A stretch of 64,000 nucleotides of DNA from contig OZ035960.1 in NCBI GenBank assembly GCA_964034945.1, forward strand, positions 28,631,487 to 28,695,486. Direction: 5' to 3'. The notes under the pieces are model-generated. The model did no database searches. It was not told where the DNA came from and saw only the letters and a list, made by a program, of their open reading frames with translations. Shown here piece by piece: positions 1 to 10,763 of this stretch; the stretch's first letter is position 1; every line of letters begins with the position of its first letter. This DNA is from Chrysopilus asiliformis (Eukaryota > Arthropoda > Insecta > Diptera > Rhagionidae). The translations under genes and the position numbers were made by a program.

Positions 1-695
1 TTCCACAACTTTCAAAAGGATTGAGCTAGAGACTTGAAATTTTATATAGTCACGTTTCTCATAAATGACTAGGCTAAATTCTTGAACGAGTAAAATCGGA
101 CTATTCCTTCCCTGCTCCCGCTCCCGCTCCCGCTCCCCCTCACACTTCCCCAAACAAAGGAAACATTTTTGTGCGCTTTTCTCGAAAATGATTAAACATA
201 TTGAAAAAATTATGAAGGTAAAACGTGTTTAGAATAGGATTTTACATAACCTAACCATACATCAACATCTAATCGGACCACTGCAGCCCCCCTCTCCCAT
301 ACAAATGGAATATTTTTTTCGTGATTTCTCGAAAACTGTGCACCGTATTGAAAAATTTATAAAGATTAAATGTATTTAGAATATAATTCTACATATCTTA
401 TCTATACAACAAAATCCAATTGAATTACTCCTTGTCCCCTCCCCCATACAAATTTCATACTTTTTTTTATTTTTTTTTTTGAAAACGGTGAGTCATGTGG
501 AAAAATTTATTAAGGTAAAATATGTTTAGAATATGATTTTACATTATCGTTCCATACATCAAAATGTAATCGGACCACTCCTTTCCTCCAGTACTTCTTC
601 TGCTCCACAAATGAATTTTGTTAAATGCATATTTTGTCTGTCATCATATAGTGTTTGACGATTGGCCCCCTGGCAATTGTAGCTTTTCTTATGTT
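1..695 (-). repeat. SINE-like repeat, family A (left part cut by window edge)
   Basis: Read on the minus strand it starts with AACATAAGAAAAGCTACAAT (near 695) and runs towards the GATTGAGCTAGAGACTTG block at 20-40. It holds three tandem modules beginning near 151, 298 and 445, a 147-bp period. Each carries CATACAAA, CTCGAAAA and TTTAGAATA words. A (GCTCCC)n tract lies at 114-136. The same arrangement recurs at 3327-4013, 35206-36433 and 56330-56890. No ORF is supported. The tail with the GACA/GTCT tract lies outside the window. Confidence 0.7.
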
Positions 696-2256
696 TTTTA
701 TAGACTCCGCCGCTGCCTCCCCGATCTAACCGCGCCAAATTGCGAAACAATGTCGAAAATGTAATTTTTTGTCGCTCAGAACATCCATTTTTAGAACATC
801 AAATAGAGGAAAAAATTAGTTATCTGACAAAAAAAATTAATACAGGCCTGTAGAGTGGTATTAAGCGTAAAAAATTATATATACACTTGGGAACGCAGTA
901 GACAAATAGCGGAAAAAGGAAACGGCTAAATAATCGCAAGGATATATTGTCGGACTTGAACAATTTTAAATAAGTTAGTCTATTTTTAGAAATTCTAGAA
1001 AAAAAAACCCTGTATTTATTCCTATTCTCTTAAAACCTTTTAGCGACACTCCAGGATGTTGAAGAAAAATCAACTTCCTTTTTAACCCCACCCTACGTGG
1101 TTCGTGTATTATAACTAAGCAAAATCGTCTGCTTCCAAAAAATTAACGTTCATTATCTCATTTTCTCATTAGATTAAAAAAAAACCCACTGCGCGTATTC
1201 TGAATATGAAAAAATCATTATAACAACAAGAACATATTTTGAAACAAGATTTCCGAAATTGAAAAAATTTCATGCATACAAAAATACTTATAAAACAATA
1301 CTTTGTAAATATAAGAATGTAAAAAAAGTTACATCATTTCGAATTCTACATTTAATATTCACATTTGCCTTACTGACTTGGCAGGGTATATCATTAAAAA
1401 TTATTTGAAACAATTTCTAAGTTTACTTATTCACTTGAGTGATGACATAAAGTCAGAGTTTCGAAATTTAAATTTTATAACATGAATACGAATGCGATTG
1501 ACGCGAGCGAATATCGTATCACATCCTGTTGTATTCTTGAAGGGTTTGTTTGCTTTCTTTCCTTTTTTTCAACTTTCTATACAGTATTTTAATTGTACCG
1601 CCTAAAATTAAAACGATCTACGAATAATACAAGGAACCACCTGTCATTCCGATACTATGACATATGTCAAGTAAAATTCGAAACTTTGCCGGTATATACA
1701 AAACTTTACCTTCTTACACTGTCACTTAATTCACGAGGTACAATGTCACTTGAATGCTGGTAGGGAATGGGCGCCTGGCAGTATATCTGTAAGTTGAAGA
1801 GTTGAATTCAAGAACGGAATAAAACTCAACGGATGGGATGTCGTTGGATGGAGTTTTGCTATCATAAGGAAATTGTCATTACTCTGAGCGCTAAACAACA
1901 CTAACTGAAGTTACTTTACCGTCACACATGTCGCAGTGGATGTAAAATAGCATAAGAAAAGTCAACGGGATGTAGACGACACTCGTTAAGTCAAGGTGAG
2001 CTGCGCTATGCTGCGCGATACGGCTTAAGGATGTTCCTTCCACCTCATAAGTTCAAAAGTTTTAACATCACCTTAACGGTGGCGGTAACCAGTTAAGTGT
2101 CGGAAGTAAATACAAGTAAAAGAACCGATGTTTACAACCAAGTAAAAAGTATAAAACGTCAAGAAGTCTGGAATGGGGATGAATTAGAAGCTGGGTGGTG
2201 TTGGTGGCGTTGGTATCGATGTCAAGTTGGCAAAAGAAGCCTTTTCTGTTGATAAA
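696..2256. other. Unassigned AT-rich sequence
   Basis: I see no gene, TIR pair or tandem array here. ORFs are short and broken. Confidence 0.5.
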
Positions 2257-2343
2257 TCTGATAGGAGATCAGGGGTAAGCCATCTCAGCTTTAAATACCA
2301 CGAAAACTTTATGCGAATTGAGGATTTAGCGCTCAGCATAACC
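2257..2343. repeat. 87-bp dispersed module, copy 1
   Basis: Matches 4750-4836 in the same orientation with two visible mismatches, starting TCTGATAGGAGATCAGG and ending GCGCTCAGCATAACC. The similarity stops sharply on both sides. Identity is unknown; it could be a short retroposed RNA or part of a longer repeat. Confidence 0.7.
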
Positions 2344-3326
2344 TCAAGATTTCTGCGATGGAATCATAAACTTTGGCGGTGAATTCTCATAAATTGCGAC
2401 TATAAAGCCAAGTCGTGATATCCAATGAAGGCGAAACGGGGTTAGATTTTCGGTTGAGCGAAAAGGGTAAAATGTGAATTATCGAATGGTTACAAAGAGG
2501 TGAAAGGTGGCGGTAAAGTGGCCTAATATATACAAATATATCAGATATGAATATCAGCGTCGCGGCGGAAGAATCAATGCCGCCCCGTAGTATATATGGA
2601 GCTATAAAGGCCGATTTGTAATGCTTCACAAACTTAATGTATTCGTGATATCTGCATAATTGGATTGAAAGAGACGTTTGTAGTGGAAAAGCCGATTATG
2701 GGGTAGCATTTTTCCCATAATCATAATGATGAATGATGGCGCTGTCAAGTGAAATCGGAATTGCAGTAATTAACCGCGAATTGGAGTGTTAACATGACCG
2801 GGAAGGTGGCGCGCGGGGGAATGGCAAAGAATTTACTTCATAGACAGACACTGGATATCCTTCCCTTAATGATGCAAAAAATCATTTATTGGTATCATCG
2901 TCTCCTACCTTGCAACCTGTTGATTATAGCGAATTGATTTTATAAAGAGATAATCATTAATTGCCATTAATCAATATCAGTTCAGTTAGTTTTTCCTTCC
3001 TCTATTATGGACACTTACACATAATCAATAGTTGTTATTGCTATGACGTGATTATGTAATTTTTTAATGCCTGTACGGATTTATTTAATAGGCAATCAGT
3101 AGATTAATTACGTAGAAACTAATTCATTTATAATTAAATATTATTGCTTGACTTATTTTTTTGTAGTTACTGATCAAATAAAATTTAATTCATAATTTAA
3201 GCAGTTTACCTGTTTAGCATAGCAGTATACCATAGGCAGACCTACAAGTTTTGTTAATAGCACCATCAATCCAAAAAGATTACTGTCATAAAAATTTTTT
3301 GTTCTCAAGAAAAGAAAAAGTCGGTT
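2344..3326. other. Unassigned sequence
   Basis: AT-rich with short GC-richer patches (for example 2790-2820). No repeat partner in this window and no credible ORF. Confidence 0.45.
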
Positions 3327-4013
3327 CATAAGAAAAACTACAGTCGCCAGGGGCTAATCGTCAAATATTCTATATGATGACAGACATTTATTTAAATAAA
3401 ATCCTATTCTAATCACATTTCAATTTTATCAATTTTTCAATACAACTAACCGTTTTCGAGAAAACAAAAAAGTATAAAATTTGTATGGGGAAGGTAGGAA
3501 GGAATTGTCCAACTGAATTCTGATGCATAGATAGATTATGTAAAATCATATTCTAAACACAATTCATCTTAATAAATTTTTCGATACGATGCACAGTTTT
3601 CGAGAAAACAGGAAGAAAGAATTCCATTTGTGTGACAGAGTGGGGAAGAGTGGTCCCATTAAATTTTGATGTACGGATTAATTATGTGAAATCCTATTCT
3701 AAACATATTTTCCCGTTATAAATTTTTCAATATGACCAACCGTTTTCGAGAAAATTGCATAAAACTGCTTCGTTTGCATGAGGGGTTTTTGCCCGTTCAA
3801 GAACTTAGCTTAGCCATTTACGAGAAACGCGACTGTACAAAATTTCCAGTGTCTAGCGGACGGACATGCGGACATCAAAATCTTTTATCATCCTTAACAC
3901 CCTGGTGTAGGTCATTTTTGTGTCCGATGATTGGTTCGATGCGTGACACACGGTACACTAAATCTAATATACTTCTAGATGATATATATCATATATACAT
4001 AGTAAAAAAGTCT
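3327..4013 (+). repeat. SINE-like repeat, family A
   Basis: Starts CATAAGAAAAACTACAGTCG, the conserved 5' start. It then has modules keyed by TTGTATGG-type words at 3481, 3628 and 3774 (147 and 146 bp apart). After these come GTTCAAGAACTTAGC and a short CGGACGGACATGCGGAC tract, then a 3' part (CACTAAATCTAATATACTTC) shared with 35830-35864. Orientation is set by the A-rich 3' end of the related copies. Confidence 0.75.
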
Positions 4014-4074
4014 TAGAATCTGCGCCTAACTGAACACAGCACAAAAATATTTAACTCGATCTCTCTAATTATGT

Positions 4075-4194
4075 AGAATCTAGCAGGGGATGGAATTTGG
4101 GGGATACCAGCATAGAGAGGATATATATCAAAGACCGTTCCTGGTGTGAAAACATCATAAAAAGTTTCTACTTGATATTTCTAACGATCTAGAA
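4075..4194. repeat. Repeat pair flanking a hAT fragment, left copy
   Basis: AGAATCTAGCAGGGGATGG ... CCGTTCCTGGTGTGAAAAC ... AAAAAGTTTCTACTTGATAT resembles 4688-4915 (AGAATCTAACAGGGGAGG ... CCTTCCTGGTGCTAAATC ... AAAAAGTCTTAACTCGAT). The two copies bracket the hAT fragment 4195-4687. Confidence 0.55.
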
Positions 4195-4687
4195 CAAGCC
4201 TGGGCACTCCTTGGCTCGTCTGGCTCCTCACAACGATAACATTTTTATTCAAATTTTACGAGAATACAATCAATGTATGAACAGTGTTACTCGACTTTCC
4301 AACGCAATGATACGTGTTGGTAGACAACGGCCACTTCGGCAGCCGAAATCAAACGATTCACTAACAATCGATGGAGCGAGCCTACGACAGTTATTCAGTA
4401 TAATTTCTGTTGTTGATGCGTGCGGATGTATACATTTGCTCCCCAAAACCCTAATTGCTTCCCAAAGTACAGTGACGTACGAAATTTTTTCAGAAATTCG
4501 ATTTATTTAGTTTTCATTTTCCATTGTGAAGCACTCCTATTCAAATTTAAATACTATGTCGTGTGATTCGGAAAACAAATATTTAATAACCACAAATAAT
4601 GATAGCCGTCAATGTCTAGTTTGCAGTTACATGTCGAATAAAAAATTCAATCTAGAACGCCATTACAACAACTGTCCTATCAGGTAA
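4195..4687 (+). mobile_element. hAT transposon 5' fragment
   Basis: Left end CAAGCCTGGGCACTCC resembles hAT termini of the CAGGCCTGGGCA type, followed by the subterminal GGCTCGTCTGGCTCC. It leads to a short ORF with a zinc-finger-like motif (4556-4687). No matching right terminus is seen in the window, so this is a truncated element. Confidence 0.5.
4556..4687 (+). pseudogene. N-terminal zinc-finger exon fragment of a hAT/ZBED-like protein
   Basis: A 43-codon reading frame from ATG at 4556 to TAA at 4685-4687. It contains the spacing C-L-V-C then F-N-L-E-R-H-Y and a following C: a C2xxC...H zinc finger of the kind found near the N terminus of hAT-derived transposases and their domesticated relatives (family knowledge). 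The frame ends CCTATCAG followed by GTAATAG, a good splice-donor sequence, so the stop may be intronic and this a first exon. Nothing of the catalytic RNase-H domain follows; at 4688 the sequence turns into an unrelated repeat. Function cannot remain. It could instead be a C2H2-like coincidence, but the position 360 bp inside a hAT-like terminus supports the call. Confidence 0.5.
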
Positions 4688-4925
4688 TAGAATCTAACAG
4701 GGGAGGGGATTTGCTGGGATAACGACACAGGGGAGACATCTGTAAAAAGTCTGATAGGAGATCAGGGGTAAGCCATCTCAGCTTTAAATACCACGGAAAC
4801 TTTATGCGAATTGAGGATCTAGCGCTCAGCATAACCAGATTGTGAGATATCTGTAAAAAGTCCTTCCTGGTGCTAAATCCAAAATAAAAAGTCTTAACTC
4901 GATACCTATAACCGTTCACGATACC
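4688..4925. repeat. Repeat pair right copy, interrupted by the 87-bp module
   Basis: Second copy of the repeat at 4075-4194. It is split by the 87-bp module (4750-4836). The insertion is bracketed by 19-bp direct repeats, GAGACATCTGTAAAAAGTC at 4733-4751 and GAGATATCTGTAAAAAGTC at 4844-4862 (one mismatch). This looks like a long target-site duplication. Confidence 0.65.
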
Positions 4926-5314
4926 ATCGCGGACAAACATATATACATCCCTGTCGAATACATAACCTCCTTCTTTTTCGAATTCGGTTGGAAAAGGATA
5001 TAACCAATTGGAACTCATGTGATTGCTAAAAGCCTATGCCAGCATATATTCCTGAAGTATAGCTCTGCGCTCTGGAATGCCTCGCGTTTTAGAAGCGAAG
5101 GTGGAGTTTCTGAAATGCGGAAGAGTTTCGATTTTATGAATTTTCCGGCTTCACTAGAAGAAAGACCTCACTAGAAATTTGAACCAGACTTGTGCGCCAG
5201 GCAATTCTAGTTCAATGGTAAAAACTACATCAAAATCTATCGACAGCATCACAAGATAAAAAGAAAGGCAACTAGGGGGGAAACTTGGTTTCATAAGCTA
5301 GAAATGTTTTGAAA

Positions 5315-5385
5315 GTCAAGCTCCGTCCTGAGCTGTGCTTCGGCATTAAAGGGTCTTCCCCTAAGCTCTGGGTGAAACTATAAAA
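5315..5385. repeat. Dispersed repeat also found at 49651-50225
   Basis: GAGCTGTGCTTCGGCATTAA and GTCTTCCCCTAAGCTCTGGG are the reverse complement of blocks at about 50198-50222 and 49663-49685. At the second locus the blocks are separated by a MITE (49703-50186). Confidence 0.6.
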
Positions 5386-5825
5386 AAAAGCCGGACAATT
5401 TATGAAAACTGTCTCAATATATGTTAAACAGATTAGAAGAAGATAGGCCAAGCAAGCACCGATATGTTAAATGCAGTCTTATTACTTTAGTTGACTAATT
5501 TTTGAGCCAGTCTTGAAGTTATAGAAAGACGCTGCATTTTAACGTAATTACTTTTTAAAAAAAACCAAATAATAAATAAATAAATAAAAATCCTAATAAA
5601 ATTCTAGTATTTATTATAGAATTCCATTTCATTTCTTAATCCGAGCAAAGCAAGATTAACTTCGTTTCATTGCAACTAAAATACAAACCTTTCAAAATAT
5701 TTTGCCATTTCCACTTTCTCAATTTCACTAATTGGAAAGTATTACTCGTATCCTTGATGGCATTATTTGGTGTTTGTATGGAACTAAAAGGAATCTAAAG
5801 TTCAACTGAAATAATGTACTTTTTC
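5386..5825. other. Unassigned sequence
   Basis: AT-rich; contains an (AATA)n-like run at 5568-5587. No gene seen. Confidence 0.4.
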
Positions 5826-5947
5826 TTAATCCTGCAATCCTGCACGTTTTAAAGCTTGAGTAACTTCATCACAAGGACAGACAGATCCATTTTTCAACAC
5901 TGCATCCAGCTGTGCAATTGTTTTTGGTCTCATACAAAAATGCATTT
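5826..5947 (-). CDS. Possible terminal host exon, unknown protein
   Basis: On the minus strand a frame ends with ...PKTIAQLDAVLKNGSVCPC and then DEVTQALKRAGLQD before a TAA stop at 5826-5828. The 40-residue stretch has protein-like composition, with an amphipathic helix-like end, and is GC-richer than its surroundings. Just upstream (at 5948-5949 on this strand) is TTCAGCCTTAG followed by AAATGC, an acceptable splice acceptor. I do not recognise the family. No second exon, promoter or polyadenylation signal could be tied to it, and no repeat copy of it exists in the window. It may be a true last exon, an exon of an unrecognised element, or chance. Confidence 0.28.
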
Positions 5948-6732
5948 CTAAGGCTGAACATTGAAAACTTGTGCATACATACCGGCTTTGATATGAATAA
6001 TACAGCAAGGACATTTCTACGAATTTTACATTCTTATATATATATTTATCTATATTTTACGAATAAGTGTCTTTCAGAATGGCATTAATGAGTAATGCAC
6101 ATAGAAGTGAAATTGAGCGAATTTTCCTTACGTAATTAAGTCTTTAAATTAATTTTATATGAATATTTTAGTCGAATACTGCAATCTGAAGATACCTAAT
6201 ATCCTCGTCGTAATCATAAAATAGCTTTAAGCTAATTTTCCATTTTCATTATGGCACATGTTTACGATTGACGCAAGAAAATGTCAATTTTATTATAATT
6301 TCATAAAGTCGAATAACAAACCCACGGCTGGCGGCGGCTTACGAAAAACTCATTAAATTATATGCTATAATGTCAGATTTTCCTCATATTTCCAAATTAA
6401 TTTAAAAAAAATAAGATTAAATACTCGATGAGGTGGCAATATGTCCCCAATTAGCCGGGACAGTACAGAATTTAGGCGCGTTGACCCTGTATCCTGGAAA
6501 CTAAATTTTTATCCCGGAATTATTTGATTTAAGCCTGAGTTACATTGCGACGGCAAGGCGACACGAGACGTCGACGAGAGTCGTCGGAGTTGTCAAAGTA
6601 ATTTTCAACTAATGCTTTTGTATTGAATTTGTTACATTGTGACGACAGCGACACGACAACGCCACCAAAGTTTGAAAAATTGAACTTTTGTCTCGACGAC
6701 ATCGAATGACAGTTGAATTGTTTGGTTAGGTT
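5948..6732. other. Unassigned sequence with a GACGACA-rich patch
   Basis: No gene. At 6538-6690 there are two direct copies of GTTACATTGYGACG followed by GACACGA words, possibly part of an old MITE abutting the one at 6733. Confidence 0.35.
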
Positions 6733-6980
6733 AATTGAGGCGTTAAAAGCTAGAGTGGACCAACCCACATGTCGAAATCGTGATTTTTTTTGTGTTTGAA
6801 TCACTATTGCGAGTGAGTTTTTAGATAAAAATGTTTGGATGCACAAAAGAACATTTCAACATTGAGTAATAAAGTCCACAGAATTTTTTTTTCCAAAAAT
6901 TTACAGTCAATAATAGTACAAAAGTGAAAAACCTTCAAAAACTCGATTATGTGGGTTGGTCCAATCTAGCTTTTAACTTT
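6733..6980. mobile_element. MITE, about 248 bp, copy 1 (partner at 54579-54832)
   Basis: Left end AATTGAGGCGTTAAAAGC and TAGAGTGGACCAACCCACAT are matched in inverted form by ATGTGGGTTGGTCCAATCTA near 6950-6968. The interior, including CTCACTCGCAATAGTGATTC in reverse complement, is nearly identical to 54579-54832 in the opposite orientation. The right end is decayed here; the other copy keeps GCTTTTAACGCCTCAATT. Confidence 0.85.
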
Positions 6981-7017
6981 TCATTTTCCCTTGAAACTTG
7001 ATTTAAATTACTACGAC

Positions 7018-8423
7018 TAGGGAATGCAATACCGGTATCCCGGTATCCCGAAAACCGGGATACCGGTCATTTTTGTCCGGTATTAAATCCCGGTTTTCGA
7101 AGATTCAATACCGGTATTTCGGTGAGTGCCCAGAACGATTTTTGAACCGAAATTAAACATATTTTTAATAAAGAATATGATGAAATGCAATATATTTCTG
7201 AAAGATACTGTATGTTAGACTACAAAAAAATACAGATGTCCAAAATTGCATATCTCCGGGGGAGTTGAGGCAGCTGTAAAAAAAATGCGTGATATCATGT
7301 ACTTGGGCACTCAGTGCCCAACTCCGTACATTTTGTATGAAAATTCTTTTTATTTTGACTACAGCTTTGGGTTTTTCCCCTTTTATGATTCTTGTATGCA
7401 GATATTATATTGTATTGTTTTATTATATTATTTATATTGTATTGTTGTATTGCATTGTCTTTCGTTATACGAGCTTATAAGGTGGTCTATATTCTGAGTC
7501 GATTTTTGTAAATTAATTTTTTTCCATTGTATTTCTCACTTGTTTAACGAATAAACCACATTTTTATGATTTTTAAACAAACCAGCCATACATTTTCTAT
7601 TAGAATTACATCTGGGCACTGAGTGCCCAAGTACACGATAAATGGAAGTTTTATAGTACACGGGTCTAGGGTTAAACACCCGTATTCATTTTTGTCCGGT
7701 ATTAAATCCCTCATTAAAGTCTTTCTCACCCAGGCGACGACGCATACTCATTCATGTGATGGACGAAAAATCGGTATTGTTGTTTTAAAAAAATTCTTTC
7801 GTTTAGATTGATTTGTATATTTCATACTTATATTGCGCCAGGAGAGCGTAAAAGATTGTGGCGAGCCAAAGAGCCAAAGGGTTTTCTTCTAATTTGGAAG
7901 ATATTTCCATTTCACAACAGAGACAATTCGTTTTAGAAGTTTATTCTGTATCGCAATCGCAAAGCATTCATTTTTCTATTACCTATTAATATCATCGCAT
8001 AGAACTGTAAAGCAATGCACGCGTGTCCAGTCACCTAGCTCCAAGTGAGATAGACAATACCAAATTCAAAGTTGGGTGAGCGCTCAGGTGACGGCGTCGC
8101 TTGGGTGAGAAAGACAATACGGGTGAAAATATTTTTCCTACCGTTCTTATTTATTTGTGTAAAGTGTAAGTTCGGTGGAGATAAAACCAGACGAACATTT
8201 ACTGAAATCAAAACTGCACACCAAATAAACTTTTGGGTGTGTATTCTTAGTTATTTGAATCTTAAAAATAAAAGTACAGCAAATTTGAACTGAATAATTT
8301 AACAAGGAAGTTTTAACACAAATAATTTCGTTGAAAACCGGTTTTAATACCGGGTTCCCGGTATTATCATTTTACAATACCGAAATACCGGTATAGAGAT
8401 TTTCTCCGGTATTGCATTCCCTA
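7018..8423. mobile_element. hAT non-autonomous element, 1406 bp
   Basis: Terminal inverted repeats TAGGGAATGCAATACCGG at both ends, with a perfect 8-bp target duplication ACTACGAC at 7010-7017 and 8424-8431. TIR form and 8-bp duplication are diagnostic of hAT. Both subterminal regions repeat CCGGTAT/ATACCGG words. No transposase frame is present. Two internal inverted-repeat pairs suggest nested older insertions: the TTGGGCACT...AGTGCCCAA palindromes (7303-7321 and 7614-7631) and GTCTTTCTCACCCAGGCGAC at 7719 against CGTCGCTTGGGTGAGAAAG near 8095-8115. TTTTTGTCCGGTATTAAATC occurs twice as a direct repeat (7070 and 7689). Confidence 0.9.
7719..8115. mobile_element. Nested MITE-like inverted repeat inside the hAT
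   Basis: GTCTTTCTCACCCAGGCGAC at the left and GCGTCGCTTGGGTGAGAAAG at the right form imperfect TIRs of about 22 bp around 350 bp of unremarkable sequence. A second partial word, CCAAGTGAGATAGAC, lies just inside the right end. Confidence 0.5.
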
Positions 8424-8491
8424 ACTACGACGAATGCTGTTTAAAAAGTTTTGACTGTGGGGCACATTTCTTCGTTGTTTACATTTTTATC

Positions 8492-8865
8492 ATGGTGAAG
8501 TTCACTAACGAGCAACGTTTGGAAATTATTAAAACTTACTACCAAAATTCTGAGTCGGTGGTCGCAATCGTGTAATCTCGAGAAATGGTCCGGTCGAATG
8601 GCCACCTCGCTCATGCGATTTAACCCCGTTGGATTTCTTTTTATGGGGTTATGTTAAGTCGTTGATTTATGCCAACAAGCCAACAACGTTATAGGAGCTC
8701 AGGAACAATATCGAACGCAAAATTGCCAACGTTTCGGCCCATATGTGTGGAAGAGTGGTGGAAAATTGGCTCCAAAGAATCAATCAGCAAATGTGCTCGC
8801 GGTGGCCATATGAACGACATCGAATTTCATACTTAAATGTAACATGTCCACTACACCTGGAATAA
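8492..8865 (+). pseudogene. Tc1/mariner-class transposase pseudogene (DUF4817-like N terminus), internally deleted
   Basis: ATG at 8492 opens MVKFTNEQRLEIIKTYYQNS, the start typical of insect transposases with an FTNEQR helix-turn-helix entry (DUF4817-type). After about 27 codons there is a stop. The sequence then resumes in another frame with WPPRSCDLTPLDFFLWGYVK and continues NNIERKIANVSAHMC ... RVVENWLQRINQQMC, the C-terminal segment with the third catalytic Asp (LTPLD). The whole middle of the transposase, including the first two catalytic Asp, is missing. A further in-frame stop follows NKPTTL. Full-length relatives are roughly 340-480 residues. It lies 68 bp right of the hAT at 7018-8423; no TIRs were identified. 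Confidence 0.8.
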
Positions 8866-9648
8866 ATTTCAGCCCGATATCTCAATTATTCTGTGTTTTA
8901 TTTAAATACAAAATTGTTATGTCCTTGTTGAAAGGCCCATTATAAAGAATTTTCTGAAAAGGCAAACCAATGTGATCTTAAATTCTGTTTCGCTTTGAAG
9001 CGTATGATATTTGTAACTGTTAACAACAACATTTAACGAAAATGACCAAAAATTGGTTACTTTATCCTACAAATATTCGCCAAGCAAAAAGTATTTCTGC
9101 AGTTTCAAACCTCAATGCATTTAATTCCTAGAACGCAACTACATAAATTACCTTTTCGGAGTTTTAATGTTTTGTAAAAGCACAGACTTACGAAATTAAA
9201 TACCAGGTAACAAAATGGAACGAAGATTAATGTTAGACTGCAAAACTGCACATTTGCCTTGAATTTTGTGTGTATTTAAAATGCAAGTTTTGAAATTTCG
9301 ATTTATTTCATTCAGAAATAGAAAAAAAAATTTACTAATCAATTATGGTTTGAGAAAATTAAACAACAGCCGACATCTTTAAAATGTTTACCATATTGAA
9401 ATTGAATGTTTGTTTTTATGTTTGGAATATTATAAAAGTTTTTTAAATATTATACTGTCGTTTATGTTCTTTACGAGAGATATTTTTGTACAGATTCCCA
9501 AAAAGCCAAAATATTTTTTAAAGATAAAATATTTTCACGAACACTTTTATAGAAAGGGAAAACTAATCTAGTTGCGATTAACTAATATTTAGTCTAGTAA
9601 ATATTAGTTAATTTTTTTGGCCATGCTCTGCTCTGATCAGCTTTCATG
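8866..9648. other. Unassigned AT-rich sequence
   Basis: No gene, TIR or tandem repeat recognised up to the tandem-duplication breakpoint at 9649. Confidence 0.5.
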
Positions 9649-9691
9649 ATGTCAGGAGTTTTTTTTTTAAAATATGCAAAGAAAAATTATA

Positions 9692-10286
9692 AACATAACA
9701 AAAGCTATAATTGTCAATCTGGCAATTATTGGAAACCCGTATGGTGGTATGGCATTGTTCGAAGTTTATTTATCAAAATTCCGCTTGAAGTCAAATTTTT
9801 CAATAAGATTTTTTAAAATTTATTCCAATCGATTTTTGATATATGGGAGTTTTATGTAGAATCATACATATCCTAAATAACTAATGTTCTTGCACTTTTT
9901 TGATACCTTTGTTCTTGCACCGTTTTTGAGATATTCGCAAAAAACGTTTTCGTTCGTATGGGGGGTACCCCCCCCCCCCCTAATGGTCCATTTTTGCACA
10001 TTAACTAACTTAGCCTTGCATTTTACGAAAAACGAATCTGCGTAAAATTTCAAGTCTCTAGCTCAATCCGTGCGCCCGCAATCCGCGCCACAGACGGACG
10101 AACATACAGACGGACAGACAGACGGACAGACGGACAGACGGACGGACATGCAAAAATCAATTTTTTTTATCATTCTAAACACACTAGTGTAATTCATTTT
10201 TATGTGTGACAACGGAATCTTGGCGTTACAAACGGTAAGGCAAATTTAATATACCCTTTGGTTTCACCATACGGGTATAAAAAAAT
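9692..10286 (+). repeat. SINE-like repeat, family B (in duplication copy 1)
   Basis: Starts AACATAACAAAAGCTATAAT and holds one CTCAAAAACGG-type module. A C-run follows, then the CGTAAAATTTCAAGTCTCTAGC block and a GACGGACAGACAGACGGACA tract at about 10091-10147. It ends in the hairpin ATACCCTTTGGTTTCACCAT then ACGGGTATAAAAAAA. The hairpin plus A-run is a retroposon-like 3' end. Confidence 0.8.
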
Positions 10287-10358
10287 CCCTAATACAGGCA
10301 ACGGAGTTATAGAGACTTTCACTGGATATACACATATTATCAATTTTAAGAAACATGT

Positions 10359-10593
10359 CCGATTGTACGATGCGAAATTTCGAGATTTTCCAAATAAATG
10401 TGCAAGATTTTTTCACGTACACTTTTCTGTGTCATTTCCGTTTTTATAATTATGTAACGCACGCTAACGAAACTCACAGAATGAAAACAACGCGCATTAA
10501 GCTAAATGCTTGCGAAATTTGGGCAATCTAGCTAACTCTGAAAAAAAATAATGCGCAATTGAATGTGTGGCAATAATTTCGTGCACACCCTTT
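10359..10593 (-). pseudogene. DD37E transposon remnant (N-terminal end and right TIR only)
   Basis: Same sequence as 13302-13536: the start of the transposase frame and the right TIR (GTGTGGCAATAATTTCGTGC near 10566). The left TIR and the catalytic part were removed by the 923-bp deletion. Confidence 0.85.
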
Positions 10594-10763
10594 ATATACA
10601 CATGGTACTGTAATCTGACTTACTAAAAAAATTTTAAAGCGAAATTTAAGCAAATATATTCTTTCTCTCATACTCGTCAACCGTTAGAACAAGAATTTTG
10701 TTTAAAACACTCAAAAATTCAAAAATTGCTGTATCCAGTATTGTAAAAGATTTTAGTGTTTTT

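Noticed and set aside
9674..9859. 61-codon ORF present twice (also 11696-11881)
   Set aside because: Identical because of the tandem duplication; it covers the start of a SINE-like repeat with no protein features.
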